A DNA stretch of 64,000 nucleotides from Microbacterium galbinum. GTDB lineage: Bacteria; Actinomycetota; Actinomycetes; Actinomycetales; Microbacteriaceae. The DNA is taken from contig NZ_CP078077.1 of the NCBI RefSeq assembly GCF_023101185.1, positions 3,394,160 to 3,458,159 of the forward strand, given 5' to 3'. This document shows, piece by piece, positions 35,114-47,309 of the stretch. The notes under the pieces are model-generated. The model had not been told where the DNA came from, searched no databases, and was given only the letters and a program-made list of their open reading frames with translations. The first letter of the stretch is position 1, and each line of letters begins with the position of its first letter. The translations under genes and the position numbers were made by a program.

Positions 35114-36154
35114 TCAGCCCTGCGACAGAGGTAGGCGGTTCCGGAGTCCGCGATTGATCTGACGGGCCCAGAGCGGACCGCGGTAGAGGAACGCCGTGTA
35201 TCCCTGCACCAGCGTCGCGCCGGCCGCCAGGCGTTCCTCGACGTCGGAGGCCGTCTCCACTCCCCCGACCGCGATGACGCAGAAGTCCGCGGGCACCGCG
35301 GCGCGTACGACGCGCAGCACCTGGAGCGACCGTTCCTTCAGCGGCGCCCCCGAGAGTCCGCCCGCTCCGGCCGCCGCGACGATCGCGGGGTCGGTGCGCA
35401 ACCCGTCTCGACTGATCGTGGTGTTGTGGGCGATGATCCCCGCGAGTCCCTCGGCGACGGCCATCTGAGCGATCGCGGTGATCTCCTCGTCGGGGAGATC
35501 GGGGGCGATCTTCACCAGCAGCGGCGTCGTACCCGAGGCGTCGCGCACGGCGCGCAGCAGCGGAGCCAGCGTCTCGACCGCCTGCAGACCGCGGAGTCCC
35601 GGCGTGTTCGGCGACGAGACGTTCACGGCGAGGTAATCGGCGAGCGGCGCGAGCCGGCTTGCCGAGGCGACGTAGTCCGCGGTCGCGTCCTCGACGTCGA
35701 CGACACGGCTCTTGCCGATGTTCACGCCGATGACGGTGTTCGGGGCACCGCGCCGCAGCCTTGAGAGCCGCCGTGCGGCGGCATCCGCTCCCTTGTTGTT
35801 GAAGCCCATCCGGTTGATCACCGCACGGTCGGGCACGAGCCGGAACAGCCGTGGCTTCGGGTTCCCGTCCTGCGGGATCGCCGTGATCGTCCCGACCTCC
35901 ACGTGACCGAATCCGAGTGCAGCGAATCCGCGCACGCCGACCGCGTTCTTGTCGAAGCCCGCAGCGATGCCGAACGGCGAAGGGAAGGTCAGCCCGAGGG
36001 CCTTCACCTGCAGCGACGGATCGGGACGCGTGAGCGAGCGGGTGACGGTCGAGAACGGCGGCACACCGAGCACACGGATCACCGCCATGCCAGCGTGGTG
36101 GGCGAACTCGGGATCGAAGCGCGAGAGGACAGCGCGGAAGAGCAGCGGATACAT
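35114..36154 (-). CDS. pyrD: dihydroorotate dehydrogenase (quinone), class 2
   Basis: Membrane-associated flavoenzyme of pyrimidine synthesis that passes electrons to the quinone pool. The 346-residue protein has the class 2 N-terminal helix (MYPLLFRAVLSRFDPEFAHH). It also has FPSPFGIAAGFDKNA, NRMGFNNKG, the catalytic-Ser strand NVSSPNTPGLR, and VAVGGVETASD. Start and length fit the family. It is the last gene of a tight run with nrdR (10-nt gap) and hisD, before a strong terminator. Confidence 0.97.
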   Translation of the reverse strand: MYPLLFRAVLSRFDPEFAHHAGMAVIRVLGVPPFSTVTRSLTRPDPSLQVKALGLTFPSPFGIAAGFDKNAVGVRGFAALGFGHVEVGTITAIPQDGNPKPRLFRLVPDRAVINRMGFNNKGADAAARRLSRLRRGAPNTVIGVNIGKSRVVDVEDATADYVASASRLAPLADYLAVNVSSPNTPGLRGLQAVETLAPLLRAVRDASGTTPLLVKIAPDLPDEEITAIAQMAVAEGLAGIIAHNTTISRDGLRTDPAIVAAAGAGGLSGAPLKERSLQVLRVVRAAVPADFCVIAVGGVETASDVEERLAAGATLVQGYTAFLYRGPLWARQINRGLRNRLPLSQG

Positions 36155-36164
36155 CACTGCCAGA

Positions 36165-36635
36165 TTACCGGTCGGCGGACTCCGCCTTCGCGTGGTCGGC
36201 TCGGAGATCGGTGATCGCGGATTCGAAGTCCTCGAGCGAGTCGAAGGCCTGATACACGCTCGCGAAGCGGAGGAACGCCACCTCGTCGAGATCGCGGAGC
36301 GGGCCGAGGATGGCGAGTCCGATCTCGTTCGTGTCGAGCTGCGAGACACCCGTCTGTCGAACGGCCTCTTCGACGCGCTGCGCCAGGATCGCGAGGTCCG
36401 CTTCGGTGACAGGTCGGCCCTGGCAGGCCTTACGGACGCCGGAGATGACCTTCTCCCGGCTGAACGGCTCCATCACGCCCGAGCGCTTGATCACGTTCAG
36501 GCTGGCTGTCTCAGTGGTCGTGAACCGTCCACCGCACTCGGGGCACTGTCGGCGACGGCGGATCGAGAGGCCGTCGTCGCTCGTGCGCGAGTCGATCACA
36601 CGCGAATCGGGATGACGGCAGAAGGGGCAATGCAT
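36165..36635 (-). CDS. nrdR: ribonucleotide reductase transcriptional repressor NrdR
   Basis: Represses ribonucleotide reductase genes in response to the ATP/dATP balance. The 156-residue protein has an N-terminal zinc ribbon (CPFC at 3-6, CPECG near 34-37) and an ATP-cone domain with [27 protein letters not shown] (about 50-75). The C-terminal [15 protein letters not shown] is typical. The ATG is 9 nt after the hisD stop. No NrdR box is visible here and the nrd genes lie elsewhere. Confidence 0.97.
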   Translation of the reverse strand: MHCPFCRHPDSRVIDSRTSDDGLSIRRRRQCPECGGRFTTTETASLNVIKRSGVMEPFSREKVISGVRKACQGRPVTEADLAILAQRVEEAVRQTGVSQLDTNEIGLAILGPLRDLDEVAFLRFASVYQAFDSLEDFESAITDLRADHAKAESADR

Positions 36636-36644
36636 CCGTACAAC

Positions 36645-37949
36645 CTACTCCGTGAATCGTGCTTCGATCGCCTCGCCGTGCGCGGGGAGGATCTCGCTGT
36701 TCGCCAGCGCGACCACGCCGTCGCGCACCTCGGCGAGAGCGGTCCGGTCGTAGGAGATCACCTGCTGCGGGCGCAGGAACGTGTAGGCGCCGAGGCCCGG
36801 CGCGTACCGCGCCTGTCCCCCCGTCGGCAGCACGTGGTTGCTGCCGGCCATGTAGTCGCCCAGGCTGACCGGCGTCTGGTCGCCGACGAAAACGGCGCCC
36901 GCGCTGGTGAAGGCGGATGCCGCGGCCTCGGCGTCGGCGAGGTGCAGTTCGAGGTGCTCGGGTGCGTACGCGTTGCTGAAGGCCGCCGCCATCGCACGAT
37001 CGTCGACGAGCACGATCGCGGACTGCGGTCCGTCGAGAGCGGCGGACACCCGGTCACTGTGCCGGGTGGCAGCTCCCTGAGCCGCGACGTCGTGCGCCAC
37101 TCGAGCGGCGAGGTCTTCGGAATCGGTGACGAGCACCGCGGAGGCCTGCTCGTCGTGCTCGGCCTGGCTGACGAGGTCGGCGGCGACGAGACGGGCGTCG
37201 GCGGAGGCATCGGCGACGACGAGGATCTCGGTCGCTCCCGCCTCGGCATCCGTCCCGACCACACCCGCGACCGCCCGCTTCGCGGAGGCCACGTAGTTGT
37301 TGCCCGGACCGGACACCACGTCGACGGGATCGAGCCCGACGCCGGGAACGCCCCACGCGAACGCACCGATCGCACCGGCGCCTCCCATCGCGTAGACCTC
37401 GCTGATGCCGAGCAGTGCGGCCGCTCCGAGGATCGTGGGGTGGATGCGCCCGCCCTGGTCGGCCTGAGGCGGCGAGGCGAGGGCGATCTGCGTGACGCCG
37501 GCCACCTGCGCCGGAACCACGTTCATGATGACGCTCGACGGATACACCGCCTTGCCCCCGGGGATGTACACACCCACGCGGCCGACGGGCTGCCACCGCT
37601 GCACGATGCGCGCACCCGGACCGAGAAGGGTCGTCTGATCCGCGGGCACCTGGGCAGCGGAGGCGAGACGCACGCGGCGGATCGCCTCTTCGAGTGCGGC
37701 GCGCACCTCGGGTGCGAGCGCGTCGAGCGCTTCCGAGATGTGCTCGGCCGGAACGCGGATCGCGTGCTCGGTGACGCGGTCGAAGCGCTCCGCCTGATCA
37801 CGCAGTGCGGACTCCCCCTGCGTGCGCACGTCGTCGACGAGCCGCGCAGCCGTGTCGAGCGCCTCGGCGCGTGCCTGGGTCGCGCGCGGCACGGCCGCGA
37901 GCATGTCTGCCGGCGAGAGCTCGCGCCCCCGCAGATCGATGATTCGCAC
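36645..37949 (-). CDS. hisD: histidinol dehydrogenase
   Basis: Last two steps of histidine synthesis, histidinol to histidine, NAD- and zinc-dependent. The 434-residue protein has YIPGGKAVYPSSV near 130, the central GPGNNYVASAKR and SQAEHDEQA (His general base and zinc ligand) and SNHVLPTGGQARY near 350. The GTG at 37949 lies 1 nt after the stop of the upstream membrane protein gene, with GAAGGGC upstream. Other his genes are not in the window. Confidence 0.97.
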   Translation of the reverse strand: MRIIDLRGRELSPADMLAAVPRATQARAEALDTAARLVDDVRTQGESALRDQAERFDRVTEHAIRVPAEHISEALDALAPEVRAALEEAIRRVRLASAAQVPADQTTLLGPGARIVQRWQPVGRVGVYIPGGKAVYPSSVIMNVVPAQVAGVTQIALASPPQADQGGRIHPTILGAAALLGISEVYAMGGAGAIGAFAWGVPGVGLDPVDVVSGPGNNYVASAKRAVAGVVGTDAEAGATEILVVADASADARLVAADLVSQAEHDEQASAVLVTDSEDLAARVAHDVAAQGAATRHSDRVSAALDGPQSAIVLVDDRAMAAAFSNAYAPEHLELHLADAEAAASAFTSAGAVFVGDQTPVSLGDYMAGSNHVLPTGGQARYAPGLGAYTFLRPQQVISYDRTALAEVRDGVVALANSEILPAHGEAIEARFTE

Positions 37950-37950
37950 T

Positions 37951-39219
37951 TCAGCCCTTCGTGATGCCGGAGATGTCGTGGAGGTATCCGATGCGGCCGT
38001 CATCGTGCCGGACGACGAAGGCGCCACCGCGGTCCTCGATCACGAGCGCCCAGGCCTGCGGGCCGATGCGGAAGATCGCCTCGCCGCGCTCATCGTGCAC
38101 GTCGCGCTCGGACGGAGCGAGGATCCAGAAGGGCTGAGCGGCCTGCGCGGAATCGCGGGGACGGGTCGCCTCGGGATCCGTGACGACGGACTCGTCGCCG
38201 AACACGTCGGTCGGATGCTCCGCTGCCGCGCTGGCCGGAGCCGGCACCGGTTCGGCGACCTCTTCGAGGAAGGACTCGATCTCACCGGTGTCGGAGATGA
38301 TCTCGGGGGTACGGGAGCGACGGGAGTACGACGGGGTGTATTCCTCCTCGGCGACCGCTTCCTCAGTACCTGTTCCTCCACCCGAGGCGTGCGCGACCAG
38401 CGGCACCTGCTGCGGCAGATCGAAGCGCGCGATCTCGTCGGTCGCGTAGCCGTCGGGGGTGTCGGTGTCGAGAGCGGCACGTCGCGTGGTCGGCGGCTCT
38501 GCACCGTCCCAGGATCCGTCGTGGGCCGAAACGGAATCGGGCGCGACCTGCTCGTTCGCGTCCGGCTCGGGCGCGAATGTCTCGGGTGCGAATGTCTCGG
38601 CTGCGGCGGCGCCCTCCGCATCGGCGGGGGCGGCGCGCTCGACCCGCGGGCGGGCGATCACCGGGCGCACCGGGTTCGCGTTGCGATGCGCGAGAGTGAC
38701 GAGGCGGCCGTGGAAGTCCTCTTTCAGGCCCGGGATGATCGGAGCGAAGACCGTCAGCGCGACCAGCGCGAGGGAAGCGAGGAGCTGCACGATGCCGACC
38801 CAGTTGAGGGTCCAGACACCGAACTCGATCGCCGCGGCGATCGATGACCACAGCGCGCTGATCCACGTCACCGCCGAGACGGTGAAGGCGACCGATGCGA
38901 ACTGATCGATCCCGAGGGAGCCGACTCGGCGGATGCCGTCGGGCGAGAACCGCCGCAGCACGAGCAGGAACACAGCAGCCGTCGGCACGCCGATCGGCAG
39001 GATCCACTGGATACCCGCTCCCCAGATGGAGGTGCCACCGGTCAGCGGGAAGAAGGAGATGACGAAGGCGATGAGCCAGACGCCGGCGATCGAGAGCTCC
39101 CGGAGGGTGAACCCGAGGATGCCGAACTCCGGCGTGACCTCTTCGTCGTACAGGACACCGTCATCATCGAGGAACGCCTCGTTCTCGGCATCCGCGTTGT
39201 CGGGGATATCGGTACTCAT
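37951..39219 (-). CDS. actinobacterial four-helix membrane protein of unknown function
   Basis: A 422-residue protein I cannot assign. The first 30 residues are acidic (DADAENEAFLDDDGVLYDEE), then come four hydrophobic segments (about 40-62, 70-90, 105-130, 138-165). A long disordered Ala/Pro/Glu region (about 175-350) with repeated ETFAPETFAPEP follows. A small C-terminal domain (about 360-422: PFWILAPSERDVHDERGEAIFRIGP) ends the protein and may be a ligand-binding or sensory fold. AAGGAAGACCC precedes the ATG, and TAGTAT (39280-39275, minus strand) is a plausible -10 box. It heads an operon with hisD, nrdR and pyrD, which suggests fortuitous co-expression rather than a shared pathway. Confidence 0.85.
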   Translation of the reverse strand: MSTDIPDNADAENEAFLDDDGVLYDEEVTPEFGILGFTLRELSIAGVWLIAFVISFFPLTGGTSIWGAGIQWILPIGVPTAAVFLLVLRRFSPDGIRRVGSLGIDQFASVAFTVSAVTWISALWSSIAAAIEFGVWTLNWVGIVQLLASLALVALTVFAPIIPGLKEDFHGRLVTLAHRNANPVRPVIARPRVERAAPADAEGAAAAETFAPETFAPEPDANEQVAPDSVSAHDGSWDGAEPPTTRRAALDTDTPDGYATDEIARFDLPQQVPLVAHASGGGTGTEEAVAEEEYTPSYSRRSRTPEIISDTGEIESFLEEVAEPVPAPASAAAEHPTDVFGDESVVTDPEATRPRDSAQAAQPFWILAPSERDVHDERGEAIFRIGPQAWALVIEDRGGAFVVRHDDGRIGYLHDISGITKG

Positions 39220-39285
39220 GGGTCTTCCTTTCGTCACGACGCGCAGAGGGGGAGGCGCGTTCCGACGCGTCCTGATACTACCCGC

Positions 39286-42804
<3,519 letters not shown>

Positions 42805-42810
42805 GGTTCG

Positions 42811-42832
42811 AGTCTACTTTCGGCGTCCGACA
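42811..42832 (-). promoter_or_regulatory. RecA-independent damage-type promoter of dnaE
   Basis: Minus strand: TGTCGG at 42832-42827, 10 nt, TAGACT at 42816-42811, 6 nt, then the dnaE ATG. The two bases after TGTCGG are AC instead of the consensus TG; everything else, including both spacings, matches the uvrA and uvrB promoters. Confidence 0.72.
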
Positions 42833-42860
42833 TCGGGTCGCCGATCGGGCTCCGCGGGTG

Positions 42861-43436
42861 TCAGTCCGACAGGTCGAGCCGCATCAGCACGCGCGGGAAT
42901 CCGTTCAGACGCGAAGTCGTCTCGGCCGACTTCTCGAAGCCCGCCCGCTCGAACAGCGCGCGCGTGCCGACGTAGGCCATCGTCAGGTCGACCCGCTCCC
43001 CCGCGTTGTCGACCGGATACGCCTCGATCGCGGGCGCCCCCTGTGCGCGTGCGAAAGCGACCGCCCCGTCGACCAGGGCGTGCGAGATGCCCTGCTTGCG
43101 ATGCCCCGGACGCACCCGGATGCACCACAACGACCAGACGTCGACGTCGTCGACGTACGGGATCCTGCGATTGGTGGCGAAACTCGTGTCGCGTCGAGGA
43201 TGCACCGCCGCCCAGCCGACCGGCTCGTCGTCGAGATAGGCGATCACCCCGGGAGGCGGGTCTTCCGCGCAGAGACCGCGCACACGCGCGGCGCGTTCCT
43301 CGCCGCGGAGCTCCTGGTTCTCGGCGTTGCCGATCCGATAACTCAGGCAGAAGCAGACGTTCGACGTCGGTTTCTTCGGGCCGACCAGGGTCGCGACGTC
43401 GGCGAAGACCGTGGCGGGCCGAACCTCGATGTCCAT
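42861..43436 (-). CDS. GNAT family N-acetyltransferase with damage-type promoter
   Basis: The 191-residue protein has a GNAT core: VWSLWCIRVRPGHRKQGISHALVDGAVAFA gives beta-4 and the acetyl-CoA loop (RPGHRKQGIS near 110-119), and LFERAGFEK is the C-terminal motif. The N-terminal third (VCFCLSYRIGNAENQELRGEERAARV) is characteristic of a small actinobacterial GNAT subgroup whose substrate is unknown. The ATG has only a weak AGG nearby; GATACT ends 6 nt before it, and TGTCGG lies at the same distance as in the uvrA and uvrB promoters. It precedes dnaE by 56 nt on the same strand. Co-regulation with repair genes is inferred. Confidence 0.88.
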   Translation of the reverse strand: MDIEVRPATVFADVATLVGPKKPTSNVCFCLSYRIGNAENQELRGEERAARVRGLCAEDPPPGVIAYLDDEPVGWAAVHPRRDTSFATNRRIPYVDDVDVWSLWCIRVRPGHRKQGISHALVDGAVAFARAQGAPAIEAYPVDNAGERVDLTMAYVGTRALFERAGFEKSAETTSRLNGFPRVLMRLDLSD

Positions 43437-43442
43437 GACCTC

Positions 43443-43464
43443 AGTATCTCCCCGGCATCCGACA
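43443..43464 (-). promoter_or_regulatory. damage-type promoter of the GNAT gene
   Basis: Minus strand: TGTCGG at 43464-43459, 10 nt, GATACT at 43448-43443, 6 nt, then ATG at 43436. The hexamer keeps A at position 2 and T at position 6 but starts with G, so it is a one-base variant of TANNNT. Confidence 0.6.
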
Positions 43465-43484
43465 TCCGCCGGAGCGACGAGTGA

Positions 43485-44405
43485 TCACTCGTCTCGGAGG
43501 ACCGCCAGGGCGTGCTGGAAATCGGCCGGATACGGTGACTCGAACTGCACCCAGTCGCCGGTAGCCGGATGCGAGAACGCGAGCTGATGCGCATGCAACC
43601 ACTGCCGCGTGAGACCGAGGCGGGCAGACAGGGTGGGGTCGGCCCCGTAGAGAGGATCACCGACGCACGGATGCCGGTGCGCGGCCATGTGCACGCGGAT
43701 CTGGTGAGTGCGTCCGGTCTCGAGATGGATCTCGAGCAGCGACGCACCGGGGAACGCCTCGAGCGTCTCGTAGTGGGTGACCGAGGGCTTGCCGTCGGGG
43801 GTGACCGCGAACTTCCAGGAGTGGTTCGGGTGCCGACCGATCGGCGCATCGATCGTGCCCGCGAGCGGGTCGGGATGCCCCTGAACCACCGCGTGATAGA
43901 TCTTCTCGACCGTGCGCTCTTTGAAGGCGCGCTTGAGGTGCGTGTAGGCGGTCTCGGTCTTGGCGACGACCATCAGGCCGCTCGTGCCGACGTCGAGCCG
44001 GTGCACCACGCCCTGACGCTCGGGCGCACCGCTGGTCGCGACCCGGAAGCCGGCGGCCGCCAGCGCACCCACCACCGTCGGCCCCTCCCAACCGAGGGAG
44101 GGATGAGCCGCGACACCGGTCGGCTTGTCGACCACGACGATGTCGTCATCATCGAAGACGATCCCGAGTTCGGGCACCGCGATCGGAACGATCTTCGGAC
44201 CTTCCTTGGGCTGCCATTCGACCTCAAGCCAGCCCCCACCGCGCAGCCTGTCGGACTTGTCGAGGGTCACGCCGTCGAGGCGCACGCCGCCCGACGCCGC
44301 GACCTCCGCAGCGAAGGTTCGCGAGAAACCGAGCATCTTCGCGAGAGCGGTGTCGACGCGCGCGCCCTCGAGGCCGTCGGGCACCGGCAGTGAACGCGAC
44401 TCCAC
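43485..44405 (-). CDS. RluA/RluD family rRNA pseudouridine synthase
   Basis: Converts uridines to pseudouridine in RNA, probably 23S rRNA. The 306-residue protein has an N-terminal S4 RNA-binding domain ([31 protein letters not shown], about 15-45). The catalytic domain has [12 protein letters not shown], the active-site [15 protein letters not shown] (Asp near 144) and the C-terminal [10 protein letters not shown]. The start is GTG at 44405, two bases after the lspA stop, a common actinobacterial pairing. Whether it is RluD or a paralogue cannot be told. Confidence 0.93.
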   Translation of the reverse strand: MESRSLPVPDGLEGARVDTALAKMLGFSRTFAAEVAASGGVRLDGVTLDKSDRLRGGGWLEVEWQPKEGPKIVPIAVPELGIVFDDDDIVVVDKPTGVAAHPSLGWEGPTVVGALAAAGFRVATSGAPERQGVVHRLDVGTSGLMVVAKTETAYTHLKRAFKERTVEKIYHAVVQGHPDPLAGTIDAPIGRHPNHSWKFAVTPDGKPSVTHYETLEAFPGASLLEIHLETGRTHQIRVHMAAHRHPCVGDPLYGADPTLSARLGLTRQWLHAHQLAFSHPATGDWVQFESPYPADFQHALAVLRDE

Positions 44406-44407
44406 GA

Positions 44408-45031
44408 TCAGCGCTCGTCTTCGACCGGCGCCGCCGGTCGTTCGACGACGTCGCGTGCCACGAGTTCCTGCTCCGCTGCCGCGGCCTCGGCCTCTTCCTC
44501 CGTCTCGACGGGCGCGTGGTCGCGCTCGCGGGAGCCATCGAAGCGCAGCCCGAAGACGACGAGCAGTGCGACCGAGATCATGCCGCACACGATGAAGATG
44601 TCGGCGATGTTGAAGATCGCGGGCATCATCCAGGGCATCGAGATCATGTCGACCACGTGACCCACCGGGAAGCCGGGGTCGCGGAAGAGGCGATCTCCGA
44701 GGTTGCCGAGTACACCGCCGAGCAGCGCGCCGAGCACGACTGCCCAGAGCCGCGAGCGCAGACCGAACGCCTTCCAGACGATGACGCCGGCGACGACCGC
44801 GAGGGCGATCGTGAAGATCCAGGTGACGTCCGACCCGAGCGAGAACGCCGCTCCGGGATTGCGGACGTAGTACAGCTGAAGGAACTCACCGAGGACGGGA
44901 ACCGGCTCCTGGTAGGGAAGGTTCTCGGTGGTGAGGTACTTCACAAACTGATCGGCGGCCAGCACGAGCGCTGCGAGAATCGCAACGATCGCGCCGGCCG
45001 CCGACCGACGAAGGGGAAGGCGTGGGCTCAA
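44408..45031 (-). CDS. lspA: lipoprotein signal peptidase II with C-terminal extension
   Basis: Cleaves signal peptides from diacylated prolipoproteins in the membrane; CtaC in this window is a predicted substrate. Of 207 residues the first 160 or so form the usual four-helix enzyme, with catalytic-Asp motifs NLGDRLFR (about 108) and [11 protein letters not shown] (about 140) and the NPGAAFSLG loop. An acidic, Ala/Glu-rich tail of about 40 residues follows and is not part of the catalytic core. The start is TTG at 45031, supported by the family N-terminus and a short AGGT upstream. It is 10 nt downstream of divIVA. Confidence 0.94.
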   Translation of the reverse strand: MSPRLPLRRSAAGAIVAILAALVLAADQFVKYLTTENLPYQEPVPVLGEFLQLYYVRNPGAAFSLGSDVTWIFTIALAVVAGVIVWKAFGLRSRLWAVVLGALLGGVLGNLGDRLFRDPGFPVGHVVDMISMPWMMPAIFNIADIFIVCGMISVALLVVFGLRFDGSRERDHAPVETEEEAEAAAAEQELVARDVVERPAAPVEDER

Positions 45032-45041
45032 GACCTACGAC

Positions 45042-45653
45042 CTACAGTCCGATCGCGGAGACGGGCGTCGAGTCCGTGGAAGCCGACTTCTCGTCGAGGT
45101 CGCGGAGCTGACCCTCGATGTAGCCGCGCAGCTGCGAACGGTAGTCGCGCTCGAAGTTGCGGAGCTCGGTGATCCGGGCCTCGAGCGTGTTGCGCTCGCG
45201 CTCGAGTCGAGCCGACTCCTCGCGCTGCTTCGCCTCCGCCTCGGTGCGGATACGGGCCACCTCGGTCTCGGCGTCGGCGATGAGCTGGTTGCGCTTCGCC
45301 TCACCCTCGGCGACGTGCTCGTCGTGCAGACGCTGCGCGAGCTCGATGATCCCGGCGGTCGCCGTGGCGGAGCCGGAGGGAGCGGACTCCGCAGGAGCCT
45401 CGGCGACGGGTGCCGGAGCCGCAGGCGCGGGGGCCTCGGCGACCGGAGCGGCCTCGGCCGACTCTGCGGCGGGCGTGGCGCCCGACTCGTAAGCGGCCAG
45501 CTTGGCCTTGAGCTCGACGTTCTCCTCGAGGGCCTTGCGCCACTCGATGACGATCTCGTCGAGGAAGTCGTCCACCTCGTCCGGGTCGAAGCCGTCCTTG
45601 AAGCGAACGTGCTGGAACTGCTTGGTGACGACGTCATCCGGGGTAAGTGCCAT
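45042..45653 (-). CDS. divIVA: DivIVA/Wag31 polar growth and septum protein
   Basis: Coiled-coil protein that marks curved membrane at poles and septa and organises polar cell-wall synthesis. The 203-residue protein begins MALTPDDVVTKQFQHVRFKDGFDPDEVDDFLDEI (quoted in part: FKDGFDPDEVDDFLDE), the DivIVA membrane-binding domain. An Ala/Pro-rich linker (about 65-105) and a long C-terminal coiled coil (about 110-190) follow. AGGAG lies 9 nt before the ATG. It ends dcw-associated sepF-yggT-divIVA, with a 152-nt gap upstream that holds TATGCT (45748-45743, minus) as a possible -10 box. Confidence 0.96.
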   Translation of the reverse strand: MALTPDDVVTKQFQHVRFKDGFDPDEVDDFLDEIVIEWRKALEENVELKAKLAAYESGATPAAESAEAAPVAEAPAPAAPAPVAEAPAESAPSGSATATAGIIELAQRLHDEHVAEGEAKRNQLIADAETEVARIRTEAEAKQREESARLERERNTLEARITELRNFERDYRSQLRGYIEGQLRDLDEKSASTDSTPVSAIGL

Positions 45654-45742
45654 GATGGCTCCTCTTTCGGTGAGTTCGGTTGCCAGTGTCGATATGGCGT
45701 GGTCGTGATGTGGCGCGAACCCGGGGCGCGCACCTGGGAGCC

Positions 45743-45748
45743 AGCATA
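45743..45748 (-). promoter_or_regulatory. candidate -10 box of divIVA
   Basis: TATGCT on the minus strand, about 90 nt upstream of the divIVA ATG in the 152-nt yggT-divIVA gap. No matching -35 is seen. Confidence 0.35.
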
Positions 45749-45805
45749 GCCCCCGCACCTTGGCGCCGCGATGTCACGACACCCAGGAGTGAGAACTGGC
45801 AGGGG

Positions 45806-46102
45806 TCAGATGAAGAGCCGGACGATGTTCATCAGGATCAGCACGATGAGCATCGTCAGGGCGAAACCGAAGTCCAACGACAGCGTGCCGATCCGCAGGG
45901 GCGGGATGATCCGCCGGAAGAACCGGATGGGCGGATCGGTCACCGTGTAAGCGGCTTCGGCGACGACCAGGCCGAAGCCCTTCGGTCGCCACTCCCTGTT
46001 GAACAGCGGGATGTAGTCGAGGATCAGCCTCGCGAAGAGGACGAAGATGTACAGCAGCAGCACCAGATGGATGATGCTCGCGGCGATCGAGACCAGCTGC
46101 AC
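45806..46102 (-). CDS. yggT: YggT family membrane protein
   Basis: A 98-residue protein with two hydrophobic segments (about 5-28 and 75-96) and the family signature VTDPPIRFFRRIIPPLRIGTLSLDFG (quoted in part). YggT proteins sit in dcw-linked operons and are thought to affect cell shape or osmotic tolerance, but the molecular role is unknown. The start is GTG, 6 nt after sepF, so the pair is co-translated. Confidence 0.95.
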   Translation of the reverse strand: MQLVSIAASIIHLVLLLYIFVLFARLILDYIPLFNREWRPKGFGLVVAEAAYTVTDPPIRFFRRIIPPLRIGTLSLDFGFALTMLIVLILMNIVRLFI

Positions 46103-46108
46103 GGCTTA

Positions 46109-46585
46109 CTACTGATCGAAGCCCGCGGACTCCGCGTCCGCGTGCGCGATACCCCCCTGGCCCGAGACAGCGATGTTCTCCGGCGAGAGCAGGAAGACCT
46201 TCGAGGTCACGCGCTCGATACGACCGTAGAGGCCGAGGGAGAGACCGCTGGCGAAGTCGATGAGACGGCGGGCGTCTGCATCGCTCATCTGGGACAGGTT
46301 GATGATGACCGGAACGCCCTCGCGGAAGCTCTCGGCGATCAGCTGGGCGTCGCGGTACTGCTTGGGGTGGACCGTCAGGATCTCGTTCACGGCACCCACC
46401 GAAGGCTGACGGACGGCGACGGGGCGGCGCAACGGGGTGACGGGAGCCGGTGCCGGCTCTTCACGGTCACGGTCGCGGTCGCGCTCTCGGTGAGCGCGAG
46501 CGGGTGCCTGCTGCTCTTCTTCATAGGCTTCTTCCTCATCGGCGAGGCCCAGGTACACCATGGTCTTCTTCAGCGGGTTACCCAT
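46109..46585 (-). CDS. sepF: cell division protein SepF
   Basis: Membrane anchor that ties FtsZ to the membrane in bacteria lacking FtsA, as here. The 158-residue protein has an N-terminal amphipathic helix region ([19 protein letters not shown]), a charged linker (about 25-60), and the C-terminal SepF fold with [22 protein letters not shown] and [22 protein letters not shown]. The order ftsZ-yggS-sepF-yggT-divIVA is the standard actinobacterial one. Confidence 0.96.
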   Translation of the reverse strand: MGNPLKKTMVYLGLADEEEAYEEEQQAPARAHRERDRDRDREEPAPAPVTPLRRPVAVRQPSVGAVNEILTVHPKQYRDAQLIAESFREGVPVIINLSQMSDADARRLIDFASGLSLGLYGRIERVTSKVFLLSPENIAVSGQGGIAHADAESAGFDQ

Positions 46586-46628
46586 CGTGTCCTCCGGTTC
46601 GAACGATACGGGTTGGTCTTTGTAGAGG

Positions 46629-47309
46629 TTAACCCCGGTCGGGGCGGGGGCCGGTGATTGCCGACCCGATCCGAAGGTGTGTCGCGCCTGCGGCGATGGC
46701 CTCGGCGAAGTCCCCGGTCATCCCCGCGGAGATCCACGTGGCGTCGGGAGCGACCCCGCGCACCTCCTCGGCGACGCGGTGCAGACGCGCGAAAGCGGAT
46801 GCCGGTTCCTCGTCGAGAGGGGCGACGGCCATGACCCCGCGCAGTCGGAGCGACGGGAGCGCGAGGACGTGCTCGGCGAGAGCTGCGGCCTCGGCGGGCT
46901 GGACGCCACCCCGCCCGGCGTCGGGCGTGAGATTGATCTGGACGAGCACGTCGAGGACGCTGTCGTCCTCGACGGCACGATGCAGCGCGTCGGCAAGGCG
47001 CACCCGATCCACGGAGTGGACGATGTCAGCGCTGCGACGGATCGCCGCCGCCTTGTTCGTCTGCGCCTGACCGATGAAATGCCAGGTGAGGTCCAGCGCC
47101 TCGAGCTCGTCGCGCTTCACGGACAGCTCCTGCTGCCGGTTCTCCCCGACCTCCCGCACCCCGAGAGAAGCGAGCTCGCGCACGAGCTCTGCGGGATGGA
47201 ACTTCGTCACGACGATGCGGCTGATCTCGGTCGCATCTCGCCCGGCCCGGCGCGCGGCGTCGGCGATCTGCTCGTCGATCGCCGACAGCCGCGCTCCCAG
47301 GTCGGTCAC
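46629..47309 (-). CDS. yggS: PLP homeostasis protein, YggS/PROSC family
   Basis: PLP-binding protein that controls vitamin B6 pools; no catalytic reaction is known. The 226-residue TIM-barrel protein has the PLP Lys in [11 protein letters not shown] near residue 34, GENRQQEL near 57, [12 protein letters not shown] near 80, [13 protein letters not shown] near 160, and phosphate-binding [12 protein letters not shown] and LRIGSAITG at the end. The GTG at 47309 overlaps the ftsZ stop as GTGA, so it is translationally coupled to ftsZ. Confidence 0.95.
   Translation of the reverse strand: MTDLGARLSAIDEQIADAARRAGRDATEISRIVVTKFHPAELVRELASLGVREVGENRQQELSVKRDELEALDLTWHFIGQAQTNKAAAIRRSADIVHSVDRVRLADALHRAVEDDSVLDVLVQINLTPDAGRGGVQPAEAAALAEHVLALPSLRLRGVMAVAPLDEEPASAFARLHRVAEEVRGVAPDATWISAGMTGDFAEAIAAGATHLRIGSAITGPRPDRG

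Noticed and set aside
46600..46612. GGTTCGAAC near the sepF start as a LexA box
   Set aside because: The actinobacterial SOS box needs two half-sites separated by four bases (GAAC-N4-GTTC); here the halves abut, and no repair gene follows.
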